Origin: Magnetococcales bacterium
Lineage (GTDB): Bacteria; Pseudomonadota; Magnetococcia; Magnetococcales; DC0425bin3
DNA length: 64,000 nucleotides
Direction of reading: 5' to 3'
NCBI GenBank assembly: GCA_015229045.1
Contig: JADGCJ010000004.1
Location: 1 to 64,000 of the forward strand
In this document: positions 35,833 through 45,281 of the stretch, piece by piece
Position numbering within the stretch: the stretch's first letter is position 1
Layout of the letters: every line of letters starts with the position of its first letter
Made by a program: the position numbers and the translations under genes
Notes under the pieces: generated by a model
Databases searched by the model: none
What the model saw: the letters and a program-made list of their open reading frames with translations, nothing else
What the model was told of the DNA's origin: nothing

Positions 35833-36346
35833 ACGGCGGATCATGAGGATCGGTGTGGAACATTCTGAAACAGTTATCCAGATACCAATCAACGACCTGC
35901 TCCGACCCACGTGCGTAGTCGAGACGAATCTCTTCCAGGGCTTTGGTGAAACGGTCAACCTCGGCCTGAGGTAGAACACCCTCCCGATGCTTCTGCTGGG
36001 CCATGACAAGCATCTGTTCCAGTTCCCGATAGACCGGCCCTTGTGGATCCAGGACCGTGTAAAGCTCTCCAACCGCCTGGAAAACAGTCATGAAATACTC
36101 TGGAGGCGGGGGTTCTCTGACGGGTGGAGGCGTCGTCGGAGGTGGGGGCGGAGGAGGCTCGACGCTCTTTTTTCTTATGACGGGCCGGACGCCATCGATT
36201 GTGAAAGCGCGCATGTCAACCCAGGTATCCGGGGCAGCTGGCAGACCAAAATCAACCGAGGTCGCACGCAGCTTCTCCTTGCGAACCCCATTGAGGGCGT
36301 AATCACGCAGGTCGATCCACAGGCCATCGGCAGTGACTCCGTCCAT
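35819..36346 (-). CDS. Hypothetical protein with proline-rich linker
   Basis: About 175 residues from the ATG at 36346, which has a strong ribosome site (GGGAGGAG). Two related segments at the start (GLWIDLRDYALNGVRKEK and TWVDMRAFTIDGVRPVIRKK) look like an internal duplication of a small beta unit. They are followed by a proline stretch, PPPPPPPTTPPP, and a helical C-terminus (ELEQMLVMAQQKHREG). No family recognised. Converges on the dead-helicase gene with a 14-base overlap. Confidence 0.7.
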   Translation of the reverse strand: MDGVTADGLWIDLRDYALNGVRKEKLRATSVDFGLPAAPDTWVDMRAFTIDGVRPVIRKKSVEPPPPPPPTTPPPVREPPPPEYFMTVFQAVGELYTVLDPQGPVYRELEQMLVMAQQKHREGVLPQAEVDRFTKALEEIRLDYARGSEQVVDWYLDNCFRMFHTDPHDPPFTPT

Positions 36347-36425
36347 GATCTCCTCCCGCATTGCACAGGTCAAAGTTGGCTCCACGTTCCTTATCGGTTG
36401 GGGATGGGAGAGGATTGAGTGAATT

Positions 36426-37199
36426 TTATTTGGGAACCCTGGACGGGCGTATGGTAGTTTTGGTTTGGATGCCGCGCATCAGTGTGTTCTCCAGCACCCG
36501 TATTGCGTCCCCAATCTGGCTCGGGTCATGGGCATTCGAGCCGGGAGAGATCAGCGCCTCGTGTCGGCGGCAGATGTCCAGATAGGGCTGCATGGGTTCA
36601 TGATAAGCCGGGTTGAGTTCGACGGCGATTTTGCGTTCGGTGGCGCGGATGACAATGGCCTCGAACAAATCCATCGGAAATGAAGAGATGTAGCGATTAC
36701 AAACACCCCCGGGATGGGCAATGGCGTCGACAAGAGGGTTGTCGAGCAGGCCTATACTGGCGCGAAATTCGATATCGATGGCCTCGGTGGCATTGCGATA
36801 ACCGGAGCGCCAATCCTTCTCCGGAAAGGCATGAACGGCACCAAGAATAAAATCGGCTTCGTGTAGCATGGCCTCGGTCAGATCGAGGGAACCGGCAAAA
36901 TCCATGACCGGCACCTCCAGTCCCAGGCGGATATCGATCTTTCCAGCCCATTGCTCTTGCAGACGGCGAACATCATCGACATAGCGGGAAAACCAATCCC
37001 CGCTGCCGACGAGATCATCTTCGGTGTGTTCGGTCAAGATGAGCCGCTCGATCCCCATCGCCACCGCATGCCGGATCACCTCGGACGCCGGTGCCGAACC
37101 ATCGGAATGGGTCGAGTGAACATGATACTCCCAGGCCGGGAGGGGAGTGATCAACCCGGAGGCGGAAAGAAAAAAGTGTTCGTTCAAATGGGGACGCAT
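36426..37199 (-). CDS. PHP-domain phosphoesterase (histidinol-phosphatase-like)
   Basis: A 257-residue metal-dependent phosphoesterase. Metal ligands of the PHP fold are visible: HVHSTHSDGS near the start, TEHTEDD, GLEVPVMD, a HAFPEKD histidine, AHPGG and SNAHDPSQIG at the end. It resembles HisK-type histidinol phosphatases, but no histidine-biosynthesis genes are nearby, so the substrate is open. The start at 37199 (MRPHLNEHFF) was preferred over an upstream frame extension that reaches into the neighbouring peptidase gene. Confidence 0.85.
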   Translation of the reverse strand: MRPHLNEHFFLSASGLITPLPAWEYHVHSTHSDGSAPASEVIRHAVAMGIERLILTEHTEDDLVGSGDWFSRYVDDVRRLQEQWAGKIDIRLGLEVPVMDFAGSLDLTEAMLHEADFILGAVHAFPEKDWRSGYRNATEAIDIEFRASIGLLDNPLVDAIAHPGGVCNRYISSFPMDLFEAIVIRATERKIAVELNPAYHEPMQPYLDICRRHEALISPGSNAHDPSQIGDAIRVLENTLMRGIQTKTTIRPSRVPK

Positions 37200-37288
37200 G
37201 CCTTGACCAGTCTCATCGTGTCGTGACCCGCTCGACAGAAAAACAGCGGATCGTCTATACTCTCCGGAATATAAAGCCCTTTTGATTT

Positions 37289-38395
37289 TCAGGCAAGTCG
37301 GCAATCCTGCTGTTGATGATGTTTGAGGATGCGCGTGACCAGATCGATGCGTTGGTGAAAGCTCTTTTTCAAGGCGCGTTCGCGGGGGGTATGGTCCCAT
37401 TCGCCGAAGGGTCCAAAACCATCGAGGCTGATGACTCCCGCAGCATGAGTCAGGTTGGCATCGCTGACCCCGCCCCGCAACTCGGTGGGCAGGGGATCGC
37501 CGGTGATGGTGCGCAGAATGGCCACCATCCGGCTTTGCCGGGCATCCGGTTCAAAGAGATCGCGCTGCACGCCTCCTTCCAGCACAAGTTTGCCACTGGG
37601 GAGAGGCGGGTGCATGACAAGATGATCGATGGCGCGCAAAACCCGCTCTTTTTCACTCCGGGAAGCATAGCGAAGCTCAAAGAGAAGCCTGGCGGCAGGG
37701 CTGATCGTGTTGGCACCAATACCACCCTCCATGCGACCGACATTGAGGGTGGTTTTTTGTTCAGGCGCGGCCAATCGGGCGAGAGCCAACATGATATGGG
37801 CGGCGATAGTGTTAGCGCAAACGCCAGAAGCAAAATCATTGCCCGCATGCGCCGCCACTCCATGCACATGCAGGGTAAAGGTAGCGACCCCTTTGCGCCC
37901 CACAACGATTTCGCCACCCTTTCCGGCGGCCTCAAAGACCAGGCAAAGAGCGTATTCCGGAGCGATCCTTTGGGTCAGGTGGCGAGAATCATCGCTGCCA
38001 GTCTCTTCGTCGGCTACAAAAAGACAATCAATGTTCCGAATGGTACCCAGATCGCGATGAATTGCCCGCAAGGCTTCCAGAATAACCATCAACCCTCCCT
38101 TCATGTCGCACACCCCGGGTCCGCAGACCCATGGGTCATCTTCGCGAAATTCCGAACGGGAGCCGGGTGGTTCGACGGTATCCAAATGGCCAACGAGGAG
38201 AATTTTTTGTCCGGGAATGGTGGAAGAACGATAATGCCAGTGGTTGCCGATCGGGATACGTGTGTGACAGTGAGCGGTGTAGCCAAGAGACTCCAGCCTG
38301 GGTCGGAAGAATTCCCCTACGGCATCCACGCCAATTTTATTGGTTGTGTGAGAGTTGATGGTGACGATTTGCTGCAACTCAGCAAAAAGGCCCAT
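37289..38395 (-). CDS. M20-family zinc metallopeptidase
   Basis: A 368-residue amidohydrolase/peptidase of the M20 (carboxypeptidase G2-like) group. Zinc ligands and catalytic residues: VGHLDTVEPPG, CDMKGG (bridging aspartate), ADEETGSDD (catalytic glutamate and ligand), VFEA, and a C-terminal GPFGEWDHTPRERA histidine. A lid/dimerisation domain occupies the middle. The ribosome site AAGGA precedes the ATG. No signal peptide, so cytoplasmic. The PHP gene follows on the same strand after about 90 bases. Confidence 0.9.
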   Translation of the reverse strand: MGLFAELQQIVTINSHTTNKIGVDAVGEFFRPRLESLGYTAHCHTRIPIGNHWHYRSSTIPGQKILLVGHLDTVEPPGSRSEFREDDPWVCGPGVCDMKGGLMVILEALRAIHRDLGTIRNIDCLFVADEETGSDDSRHLTQRIAPEYALCLVFEAAGKGGEIVVGRKGVATFTLHVHGVAAHAGNDFASGVCANTIAAHIMLALARLAAPEQKTTLNVGRMEGGIGANTISPAARLLFELRYASRSEKERVLRAIDHLVMHPPLPSGKLVLEGGVQRDLFEPDARQSRMVAILRTITGDPLPTELRGGVSDANLTHAAGVISLDGFGPFGEWDHTPRERALKKSFHQRIDLVTRILKHHQQQDCRLA

Positions 38396-38404
38396 GACAC
38401 TGTT

Positions 38405-38580
38405 TCCTTGTGATTCGGGGACCTGTCAAAACGGGGTCCAGGGGGCTGGCTCCCTGGCGGGTCAAGGGCAGAGCCCTTGCGGGGTTTGGGGCGGAGCCCC
38501 AATAAAGTCTTTCATGTCACCCCTTTTTCCCGATCACAAAAAAACGACGTATTTCAAAATAAACGCGGTTTAAGGTCCGA
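38405..38580 (-). repeat. Dispersed multi-hairpin repeat, copy 5 (inverted)
   Basis: On the minus strand it reads AACCGCGTTTATTTTGAAAT, then CGTCGTTTTTTTGTGATCGG, GACATGAAAGACTTTATTGG, GGGGCTCCGCCCC, GCAAGGGCTCTGCCCTTG, and AGGGAGCCAGCCCCCTGG. The loops and stems vary together with copies 1-4, so the hairpins are conserved by compensating changes (CAGGACTCTGTCCTG becomes AAGGGCTCTGCCCTT). Confidence 0.85.
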
Positions 38581-38676
38581 TTTTTCAAGCATGCCAATTT
38601 CAAATGCGATTGCCCTGGGGGTACCTGGGCAGTTACCGGAAAACAAACCGCAAACTCCGGGTATTGGCCCACTTCG

Positions 38677-39426
38677 TCAAGGCTTGACAGGGGGGGGCGA
38701 CGCCTCTTCCCCGGGTTGTTTGGTCTTCGGGGTGGTTGGGACAGCAGTTCTTTCTTTATCCTTGGCAGCGGGAGCGGCATCCCTGGCGGGAGTACTCTTG
38801 GCGGCAGGGACCGCGTCTTTGGCGGCAGGAGCATTTTTAGCGACAGGAGCTACGGTGTCCTTGGCGGGAGCAGCATCCTTGGCGGCAGGGGCTACGGTGT
38901 CCTTGGCAGGAGCAGCATCCTTGGCGGCAGGGACGCCTTTGGGCGGTGATGCAGGCACGGCCGACTCACTACCCTCTTTTTTGTCCGTAAAGGTGGGAAT
39001 CGGCTTGCTGCCACCCTGGGCTTCGGGAGATCCAGCCCCCTTCTCTTTTTCAGGCTCCTTGGTCTTTGCCGGAACCGGAATGGCATCGGGCAGAGCCGTC
39101 ACGGGAGGGAGGGATGCACCCGGTTTGGCGGCAGGATCGGCAGGTTGAGACAGAGGGGGCTTGGCAGCCCCCCCTTTCATGACGGAGTCGGAGGTTGTCG
39201 AGCGAGTCGTGAAGAAGGCCAGGGAAAGGCTGGTCAGCATAAAAACCGTCGCCAGAACAGCCGTCAACTTCCCCAGAAAGCTTCCGGACCCCCGTGCCCC
39301 AAAAAGGCTCTGCGAGCTGCCACCAAAGGCGGCGCCCATGTCGGCACTGCTTCCCTTTTGGACGAGGACGACAAAAATGATCCCGAAGGCGACAAGAAGG
39401 TGAATCACGGTCAGGATCAGTGTCAT
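38677..39426 (-). CDS. secG: SecG preprotein translocase subunit with long repetitive tail
   Basis: Inner-membrane component of the SecYEG translocon. The first 80 residues are typical SecG: helix TLILTVIHLLVAFGIIFVVL, then QKGSSADMGAAFGGSSQSLF and a second helix (LTAVLATVFMLTSLSLAFF). Family members are usually 75-130 residues; this one has 249. The extra tail of about 165 residues is low-complexity and rich in Ala, Pro, Lys and Asp, with tandem units such as AAPAKDTVAPAAKD repeated about five times. The tail has no membrane segment and is probably disordered. The gene lies 49 bases downstream of tpiA, a common bacterial pairing. Confidence 0.95.
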   Translation of the reverse strand: MTLILTVIHLLVAFGIIFVVLVQKGSSADMGAAFGGSSQSLFGARGSGSFLGKLTAVLATVFMLTSLSLAFFTTRSTTSDSVMKGGAAKPPLSQPADPAAKPGASLPPVTALPDAIPVPAKTKEPEKEKGAGSPEAQGGSKPIPTFTDKKEGSESAVPASPPKGVPAAKDAAPAKDTVAPAAKDAAPAKDTVAPVAKNAPAAKDAVPAAKSTPARDAAPAAKDKERTAVPTTPKTKQPGEEASPPPVKP

Positions 39427-39475
39427 GCAACAACTCCGTTGTGGAACATCACTCAGTTATGAATGGTCAATCTGT

Positions 39476-40270
39476 TCAATCCGAGGCTGGATTGGCATCG
39501 ACGATGGCCAGGAAATCCTGAGCCTTCAGGGCAGCGCCGCCAATCAAACCACCATCGACATCCTCAAGGGCCAAAAGGCCAACAGCATTGGAGGGTTTCA
39601 TCGACCCACCGTAGAGGATGCGAATTTTCGATGCCGTATCGGCACCCAGCTTCTCCGTCAGGAACTTGCGGATGAAGGCATGGACCTCTTGAACCTGCTC
39701 GGGGGTGGCATTTTTGCCGGTGCCGATGGCCCACACGGGTTCGTAGGCCACAACGAGGGTGCTGCGTTTGGCGGCCTCTTCGGGCAGCTTGGGAATGACG
39801 GCTTCCAGCTGGGGACGAATCACCTCGATGGTACGATTGGCCTCCCGGTCTTTCAACTCTTCGCCGACGCAGACGATGGGAATCAATCCATCGCGGAAGG
39901 CGGCTTCGACCTTTTTCCCGACGATTTCACTGGTCTCGCCGAAGAACTGCCGCCGCTCCGAGTGTCCGAGGATCACATAGCGGCAACCGACATTGCGCAA
40001 CATGATGCCGCAGATTTCGCCGGTACGTGCTCCTGGTCCTTCGACATCCATGTTTTGTCCCCCCACCTTCATGGAGTACCCCTTGGCACTCACGGTTTGG
40101 TGGACGGTGTTGATGGCAGTGAAAGGCGGGCAGACCAGGACTTCGCACTGCAGCTTGCGATTTCTCTCCCGCTCGGAGAGTCCGGCACCGATCCCATCTA
40201 CCAACTCCTGGGCTGTCTCGATCAGCCCGTTCATTTTCCAGTTTCCAGCAATTAATGGACGACGTCGCAT
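39476..40270 (-). CDS. tpiA: Triosephosphate isomerase
   Basis: Glycolytic enzyme interconverting glyceraldehyde-3-phosphate and dihydroxyacetone phosphate. The 264-residue barrel has all catalytic residues: Lys in AGNWKMN, His in ILGHSERRQ, Glu in AYEPVWAIGTG, and the phosphate-binding YGGSM. The ATG at 40270 follows a GAGG ribosome site; an upstream extension to 40309 is unlikely. It precedes secG on the same strand. Confidence 0.97.
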   Translation of the reverse strand: MRRRPLIAGNWKMNGLIETAQELVDGIGAGLSERERNRKLQCEVLVCPPFTAINTVHQTVSAKGYSMKVGGQNMDVEGPGARTGEICGIMLRNVGCRYVILGHSERRQFFGETSEIVGKKVEAAFRDGLIPIVCVGEELKDREANRTIEVIRPQLEAVIPKLPEEAAKRSTLVVAYEPVWAIGTGKNATPEQVQEVHAFIRKFLTEKLGADTASKIRILYGGSMKPSNAVGLLALEDVDGGLIGGAALKAQDFLAIVDANPASD

Positions 40271-40519
40271 TGGCGTGGCCTCGCAATAATGTCTTTCTGT
40301 TTCCAACAACAGGTTTTAACAAGGGAGCCATTATAGGAACAATCCCATCCAAGTCAATGGGGTTTGGGAAATCCCTTGCCCAATGCCGCTTTCGGAGGCA
40401 TTGTCCCCGTGACAGCAGGTGGTATGATCGCGGTGCACCTGAAATTGCAGGTTTTTATTTTCAAGTTTATTTTCATTAATTTAAAAAAGTTTCCTGTTTG
40501 TGGCGGATCGACCGAAACC

Positions 40520-42820
40520 ATGACGCATTGGCACGAAAACAGCGCAATTGTCCAAAAACGTTGGCCGGAGTTGTGGCATCTTTGTCTTCGGGGAGTGGCT
40601 CGTCATCGCGTCGAGGTGGTACAGGATGGGGTGTTGGTGGATGGCCTGCACCTGTTCAGCCTCTTCGATCCGTCGGGCGAGGCTCGTGTGCAGGCAGAAA
40701 GGGTTCCTCCAGGGAGTCCGGAGGCCTTTTTGTATGGCTTGGGCAGCGCGCATCTCCCCGAGGTACTTCTGGCCCGACGGGAGCTGCAACGGCTGACGGT
40801 GGTGTTGCTCGATATCGGCCTCTTCTGCCAGAGCCTGGCCACGATGGACCATCAGGTGTGGCTGGCCGATCCGCGCACGATCCTGGCAACCTGGGAGGAG
40901 TTCCCTGCACCCCGATCCCCTTTCGCTGTCACCCCCACGGCCTTGCGCTTGACCAGCCCGGAACCTGCCGCAAAAAAACTGGCGACCCGCATCCGCCTGA
41001 GCCTGGAAGAAAATCATCTCGACCGACGTTTTCTCGAACACCCCCTGTTGATGGAAAAGATACGGCAAAACAAAAAGGTCATGGATCAGGATCCGGGAGT
41101 CGAAACCCTGTTTGATTCTTATCCGGGGAGTACCATTCTGGTGGCCGGTGCAGGCCCTACGTTGAGCGATCACCTGACCATACTGGCCAACCGTTCAGCC
41201 AAGAGTATCCTGATCGCTGTCGATGCAGCCCTGCTGCCGCTGCGTCAGGCGGGCATTCTTCCCGACGTGGTGGTGACGCAGGAGTACCATCCCATTGTCT
41301 TCACCCTCTTCCAGGACATGGAGGAGGATATCTCCCTGGCACGGATACCCCTGGTCTACTTCCCCGCCTCGGACCCGGAGGTTCTGGCGGCGTGGCCTGG
41401 TCCACGGCGGGTGGCGTGTTCGCACTCCCCGATTTATGCGGTCATCCGGCAGCAACGCGGACGATCCATCCTTTTTGCCTCGGGCAGTGTGTTGCATCCA
41501 GCCGTGGATCTGGCCGTGCGCATGGGAGCGGCCAGGGTTGTTCTGGTGGGGGCGGATTTTTCCTTTCCCGGCGGGGCGAGTCACGCCGAGGGCTGCGCGG
41601 CCATGCGCTGGAACAGCCCCTATGACACCGCCCTGACGCTTTCCAATGGCCAGGGCGAAGAGGTGCCTACATCTCACGCCCTGAACAGCATGCTGCTGGA
41701 ACTGGAAGATTATCTGTGTCTCCATCCCGATGTTGCATTTTTCAATGCCAGTCGCCGGGGAGCCAGAATTGCGGGGGCACGCGATCTGGATGAGGTCCAC
41801 AACCCCCTCCTCCCTGCCTCTCCTGGCACACTGCCTTTGCCCTGGAAAAAAGAACAGGCCCCGATTCCTGCGCTCGACGTCACATCCCTGCTTCGCCAGG
41901 CCGATGCTTGTCTGCTTGTTTATCGTTACGCCCGGGCGGAAAGGATACTCAAGGATCTTCTGGAGAACCTCTCTCCGGAACAGGCTCCCCGCGAACGCAT
42001 CCTGATCCAATGCGGCGCAGCAGAGATTTTGCTGCACAGAAACAGGATCGATCAGGCTGAAACACTGGTATCCGAGGCCCTGGCGACGGCGCGCCGACTC
42101 AATCCCGGACAACGGCAGGCCATCCTGTTGCGCGTCGTTGCCCTGCGTGGCATGGCTGCGGTCCACATGCTGGGGGGGGACTCCCGCACGGCTGCCAGCC
42201 TGTTGGAAGATGTCCGCTCCCTGACCTACGCCCTGGACGATGCTCAGGAAAAAGCCCGTACCGGGCGCATCATCGCAATTTTTTTGCACCTGCATGGACG
42301 CTTCCAGGCCGCCCGGCAACAACTGCTGGAGACCCGGGCCGCTCTGCTCCTGGCAGAAAAAAAGGGCCACCCCCTGCCGCTCGAAGATGCCCGCTGTCTG
42401 ATGGATCTTGGCCATTTGACCGCCGGCAGTGGTGCCTGGAGCGAAACCAGGGAATATTTTTCTCAGGCTTGGGTGCTTTATCAGCGACACGAGGAAAAAA
42501 CTGCCGCTGCCATGGCCCGCCATGCCCTGTTCACCCTGCGCCGGGATATGCAGCAGGCTCTGCAGATCCATCCTGGCAACTGTCAGGGACACATGACACA
42601 AACCGTCCGCCTTTTCCGCCAGGGGCACGATACCGAAGGCGCGGAGGCCATGAAACGGTTGATCGATTGTGCCCTGCGTCGCCTGGAAGACAAAGAGGGG
42701 ATTGACCCGGAGCTGGTCAATCCCCTCCTCGCCCGCATCCTTGACGCCCAGAAGCGCAACGACTTCATCCAAATCGCCGATGACCTCGCCCATCGACTGG
42801 CCCCGGTCTGGTTGGGGTGA
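40520..42820 (+). CDS. DUF115 (Maf-type) motility-associated glycosyltransferase with TPR-like tail
   Basis: A 766-residue protein whose central domain (about residues 190-450) is the DUF115 / motility-accessory-factor fold: STILVAGAGPTLSDHL, ILPDVVVTQEYHPIVF, ILFASGSVLHPAVDLAVRMG and VVLVGADFSFPGG. The C-terminal 280 residues are helical repeats resembling TPR (LVYRYARAERILKDLLENL onward). Maf proteins add nonulosonic acids such as pseudaminic or legionaminic acid to flagellin, but no flagellin or sugar genes are in the window, so the acceptor is unknown. The start at 40520 has no clear ribosome site; an upstream frame extension looks non-coding. Confidence 0.8.
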   Translation: MTHWHENSAIVQKRWPELWHLCLRGVARHRVEVVQDGVLVDGLHLFSLFDPSGEARVQAERVPPGSPEAFLYGLGSAHLPEVLLARRELQRLTVVLLDIGLFCQSLATMDHQVWLADPRTILATWEEFPAPRSPFAVTPTALRLTSPEPAAKKLATRIRLSLEENHLDRRFLEHPLLMEKIRQNKKVMDQDPGVETLFDSYPGSTILVAGAGPTLSDHLTILANRSAKSILIAVDAALLPLRQAGILPDVVVTQEYHPIVFTLFQDMEEDISLARIPLVYFPASDPEVLAAWPGPRRVACSHSPIYAVIRQQRGRSILFASGSVLHPAVDLAVRMGAARVVLVGADFSFPGGASHAEGCAAMRWNSPYDTALTLSNGQGEEVPTSHALNSMLLELEDYLCLHPDVAFFNASRRGARIAGARDLDEVHNPLLPASPGTLPLPWKKEQAPIPALDVTSLLRQADACLLVYRYARAERILKDLLENLSPEQAPRERILIQCGAAEILLHRNRIDQAETLVSEALATARRLNPGQRQAILLRVVALRGMAAVHMLGGDSRTAASLLEDVRSLTYALDDAQEKARTGRIIAIFLHLHGRFQAARQQLLETRAALLLAEKKGHPLPLEDARCLMDLGHLTAGSGAWSETREYFSQAWVLYQRHEEKTAAAMARHALFTLRRDMQQALQIHPGNCQGHMTQTVRLFRQGHDTEGAEAMKRLIDCALRRLEDKEGIDPELVNPLLARILDAQKRNDFIQIADDLAHRLAPVWLG

Positions 42821-42825
42821 TTGCA

Positions 42826-42893
42826 CTGTCAAAGTCGCGCGGTGACCTTCACGACCGGCGAGCGGAAATTCTCCCCATCCATGAAGGTCACTC
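42826..42893 (+). repeat. Second dispersed repeat family, copy 2 (diverged)
   Basis: CAAAGTCGCGCGGTGAC, then an intervening segment and CTCCCCATCCATGAAGGTCA. It has the same order as 28861-28932 with more changes, and lies between two convergent genes, overlapping the last bases of the glycosyltransferase gene. Confidence 0.6.
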
Positions 42894-43727
42894 CCAGCCC
42901 AGAACCTGTTCCCGGACGGCACGGGCTTCCGCCACACGGCCATCCTCTATCAACTCATTGATGTAAAAAGGAATCATGGTCTTCAGGAAAGGATAGCTGG
43001 ATTTATCCTCCTCTCTGCAGATCAGCTCGAACGCCCGCCCCAGAAAGAACAACCCTTCGCTGATATTGCCACGATAGTGCAGGTTCATCCCCAGCTTGTA
43101 GTTGCCAAAAATATGGTCCGGCTCGCGTTCCATCCAGGCCCGGAGAATGGCTATGTTGCGTTTGAGCTTTTCCTTGTTGGAATCCTGCTGATAGCCAAAG
43201 TGGGTCAGGCGCAGGTCCAGTTTTTCAGGTTTGTATTCAGGCCAGTTGCGGTAGACGGAATCACACACCGACTCGTGGATGGGATGCTCAAAGCGGATCC
43301 TGGAGTCATTGCGAAAGAGACGCATCGCATCCTGGCGTTTGATGGACCCGTTGGCCATCAGGTTGTCAATGTTGATGATGAAGACCGGCTTGCCCTCTTC
43401 ATCACCCAGGCATTTTTCCAGAAAGCGTTCGCGTGTTTTCGACTTGCTGTCAATGGCTTCGTCGCAATCCACATTCAGGATCCAGCTGTGCCGGGCCTGA
43501 TCGATGCCAAAATTCTTGGGAATGGAAAAATCATCCTGCCAGGGTTGACGAAAAATCCGGCAGCCATACTCTTCCGCTATGTCAACGGTGCGATCCCCGG
43601 AGCCGGTATCGACAAAGATGATTTCGTCAGCGACGTCCCGCAAGGGGGGCAGGGTCATGGGTAAAAAGTTCTCCTCGTTACGGCCGATCATGACTGCGGA
43701 GAGTCCGTCCCGTCGTGTTTCATACAT
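42888..43727 (-). CDS. Family 2 glycosyltransferase (SunS-like) with helical C-terminus
   Basis: A 279-residue protein with a GT-A fold: LSAVMIGRNEENFLP nucleotide-binding start, EIIFVDTGSGDRTVDIA, and the metal-binding DxD-like NVDCDEA. The C-terminal 90 residues contain a TPR-like helical unit (FGNYKLGMNLHYRGNISEGL). Similar proteins transfer sugars to peptides or cell-surface structures. The start at 43727 has AAGGTGAT; the frame remains open to 43823. It converges with the Maf-type gene, and the two may serve the same glycosylation process, though this is inference. Confidence 0.82.
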   Translation of the reverse strand: MYETRRDGLSAVMIGRNEENFLPMTLPPLRDVADEIIFVDTGSGDRTVDIAEEYGCRIFRQPWQDDFSIPKNFGIDQARHSWILNVDCDEAIDSKSKTRERFLEKCLGDEEGKPVFIINIDNLMANGSIKRQDAMRLFRNDSRIRFEHPIHESVCDSVYRNWPEYKPEKLDLRLTHFGYQQDSNKEKLKRNIAILRAWMEREPDHIFGNYKLGMNLHYRGNISEGLFFLGRAFELICREEDKSSYPFLKTMIPFYINELIEDGRVAEARAVREQVLGWE

Positions 43728-43858
43728 GGCGATCACCTTGTTTTTCCTGTTGACGAGCCACTTTTCATGGGCTGTTGATACGTGTTGAAGGTCGCCTGCA
43801 AACATGTCTGCCGGGACCAGCATGGATCAGGAAAAAGACAAGCAATATTCACGCCAAT

Positions 43859-43933
43859 TTTACCATGAAAGCCGTGCAGCGACTCTCATGATCAGAGGGT
43901 GAAGGGAGGTCTCCCCCATCCGTGAAGGTTGGA
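43859..43933 (+). repeat. Second dispersed repeat family, copy 3
   Basis: ACCATGAAAGCCGTGCAGCG followed by GAGGGTGAAGGGAGG and CCCCCATCCGTGAAGGTTGG, closely matching 28861-28932. Confidence 0.7.
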
Positions 43934-43937
43934 AACG

Positions 43938-43977
43938 AAAAAAAAAGCTGAAAAGACCTGTCCTTGGTCTTTTCAGC
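43938..43977 (-). terminator. Rho-independent terminator after pgk
   Basis: A perfect 12-bp stem, GCTGAAAAGACC (43947-43958) and its complement (43966-43977), with a 7-base loop. On the minus strand it is followed by nine T (43938-43946). It lies about 115 bases downstream of pgk and would end the chaperone-pgk transcript. Confidence 0.92.
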
Positions 43978-44093
43978 CGCATCCGGAAGTCCCCTGGGGG
44001 GAGTGGGGACCGGAACTTTCCGGCGGTCAAAGTCGCCGGCATGGCGATGGAATCATCCCTATTCCACCGTTTTGAGCGATGACAATCCCGCCA

Positions 44094-45281
44094 TTATGCA
44101 TCAGTCAGCGCAAACATGCCAGGAAGTTCTTTGCCTTCGAGAAGTTCGAGGAAAGCGCCGCCGCCGGTGGAAATGTAGGAGATTTTGTCGGCGACGCCGG
44201 CCTGTTTGACAGCCGCGTCGGTGTCACCGCCCCCCACGACCGACAAGGCACCGCTGCTGGCGACGGCCTTGCCCAGCTCCACGGTGCCTACGTCGAACGG
44301 CGGGGTTTCAAACACGCCCATGGGGCCATTCCAGATGATGGTCTTGCAGCGTTTCAGGGCTTCGGAGAACTCTTTGATGCTGGCGGGACCGATATCCAGA
44401 CCCATCCAGCCTGCCGGGATGGCATCCACGGCCACGACCTTGGTTTCGGTTCCGGCAGCGATCTCCTTGGCGATGACGGCATCGACCGGGAGAAGCAATT
44501 TGACATTTCTCTCCTTGGCTTTGGCCATGGCGGAGCGTGCAATGTCAAGCATTTCGGGTTCGACGAGGGAGTTGCCCACTTCGTAGCCCATCGCCTTGAA
44601 GAAGGTGAAGGCCATGCCACCACCGATCAGGATCAAATCCACCTTGGTCAGGAGCGATTCGATGACGCTGATCTTGCTGGAGACCTTCGATCCGCCCAGA
44701 ATGGCAGCCAAAGGGCGATCCGGGCTGGTCATGGTGCGGTTGAAATAGTTGATCTCCTCCGACATGAGAAGACCTGCCACCGCCGGGCTGACAAGCCTGG
44801 TGATGCCAACGTTGGACGAGTGGGCACGATGTGCCGTACCAAAGGCATCGTTGACGACGACATCGGCCAAGCGGGCAAACCCTTCGGCCAGTTTGGCATC
44901 GTTTTTGGTCTCGCCTTCGTAGAAGCGGACATTTTCCAGCATGAGAATGTCACCCGGTTTGAGGGCGGCGACCATTTTTTCCACTTCGGGGCCGACGCAA
45001 TCCGGGGCCATGGCGACCGGCTTGCCCAACAGCTTGGCCAGACGTTCGGCGGCTGGTTTCAGGGAGAGCTTGGGATCCTTTTTGCCCTTGGGACGTCCCA
45101 TGTGGGAGGCCAAAATCAACTTGGCACCCTTTTCCAGGGCCAGTTGAATCGTCGGGAGGGCAGCGCGGATGCGGGTATCTTTTCGTACTTGGCCCTGGTC
45201 GTCCAGGGGGACGTTGAAGTCCACACGCATGAAGGTCCGCTTGCCATTGAGATCGACGTCCTTGATGGTGAGTTTTTTCAT
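44094..45281 (-). CDS. pgk: Phosphoglycerate kinase
   Basis: Glycolytic enzyme transferring phosphate between 1,3-bisphosphoglycerate and ADP. The 395-residue protein has the substrate-binding [31 protein letters not shown] and the nucleotide-binding GPMGVFE and [11 protein letters not shown] motifs. Its ATG overlaps the stop of the chaperone-like gene by 4 bases, so they are translated together; a strong terminator follows. Confidence 0.97.
   Translation of the reverse strand: MKKLTIKDVDLNGKRTFMRVDFNVPLDDQGQVRKDTRIRAALPTIQLALEKGAKLILASHMGRPKGKKDPKLSLKPAAERLAKLLGKPVAMAPDCVGPEVEKMVAALKPGDILMLENVRFYEGETKNDAKLAEGFARLADVVVNDAFGTAHRAHSSNVGITRLVSPAVAGLLMSEEINYFNRTMTSPDRPLAAILGGSKVSSKISVIESLLTKVDLILIGGGMAFTFFKAMGYEVGNSLVEPEMLDIARSAMAKAKERNVKLLLPVDAVIAKEIAAGTETKVVAVDAIPAGWMGLDIGPASIKEFSEALKRCKTIIWNGPMGVFETPPFDVGTVELGKAVASSGALSVVGGGDTDAAVKQAGVADKISYISTGGGAFLELLEGKELPGMFALTDA

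Noticed and set aside
41195..42943. 582-codon minus-strand frame under the Maf-type gene
   Set aside because: No domain, and the opposite strand has DUF115 motifs.
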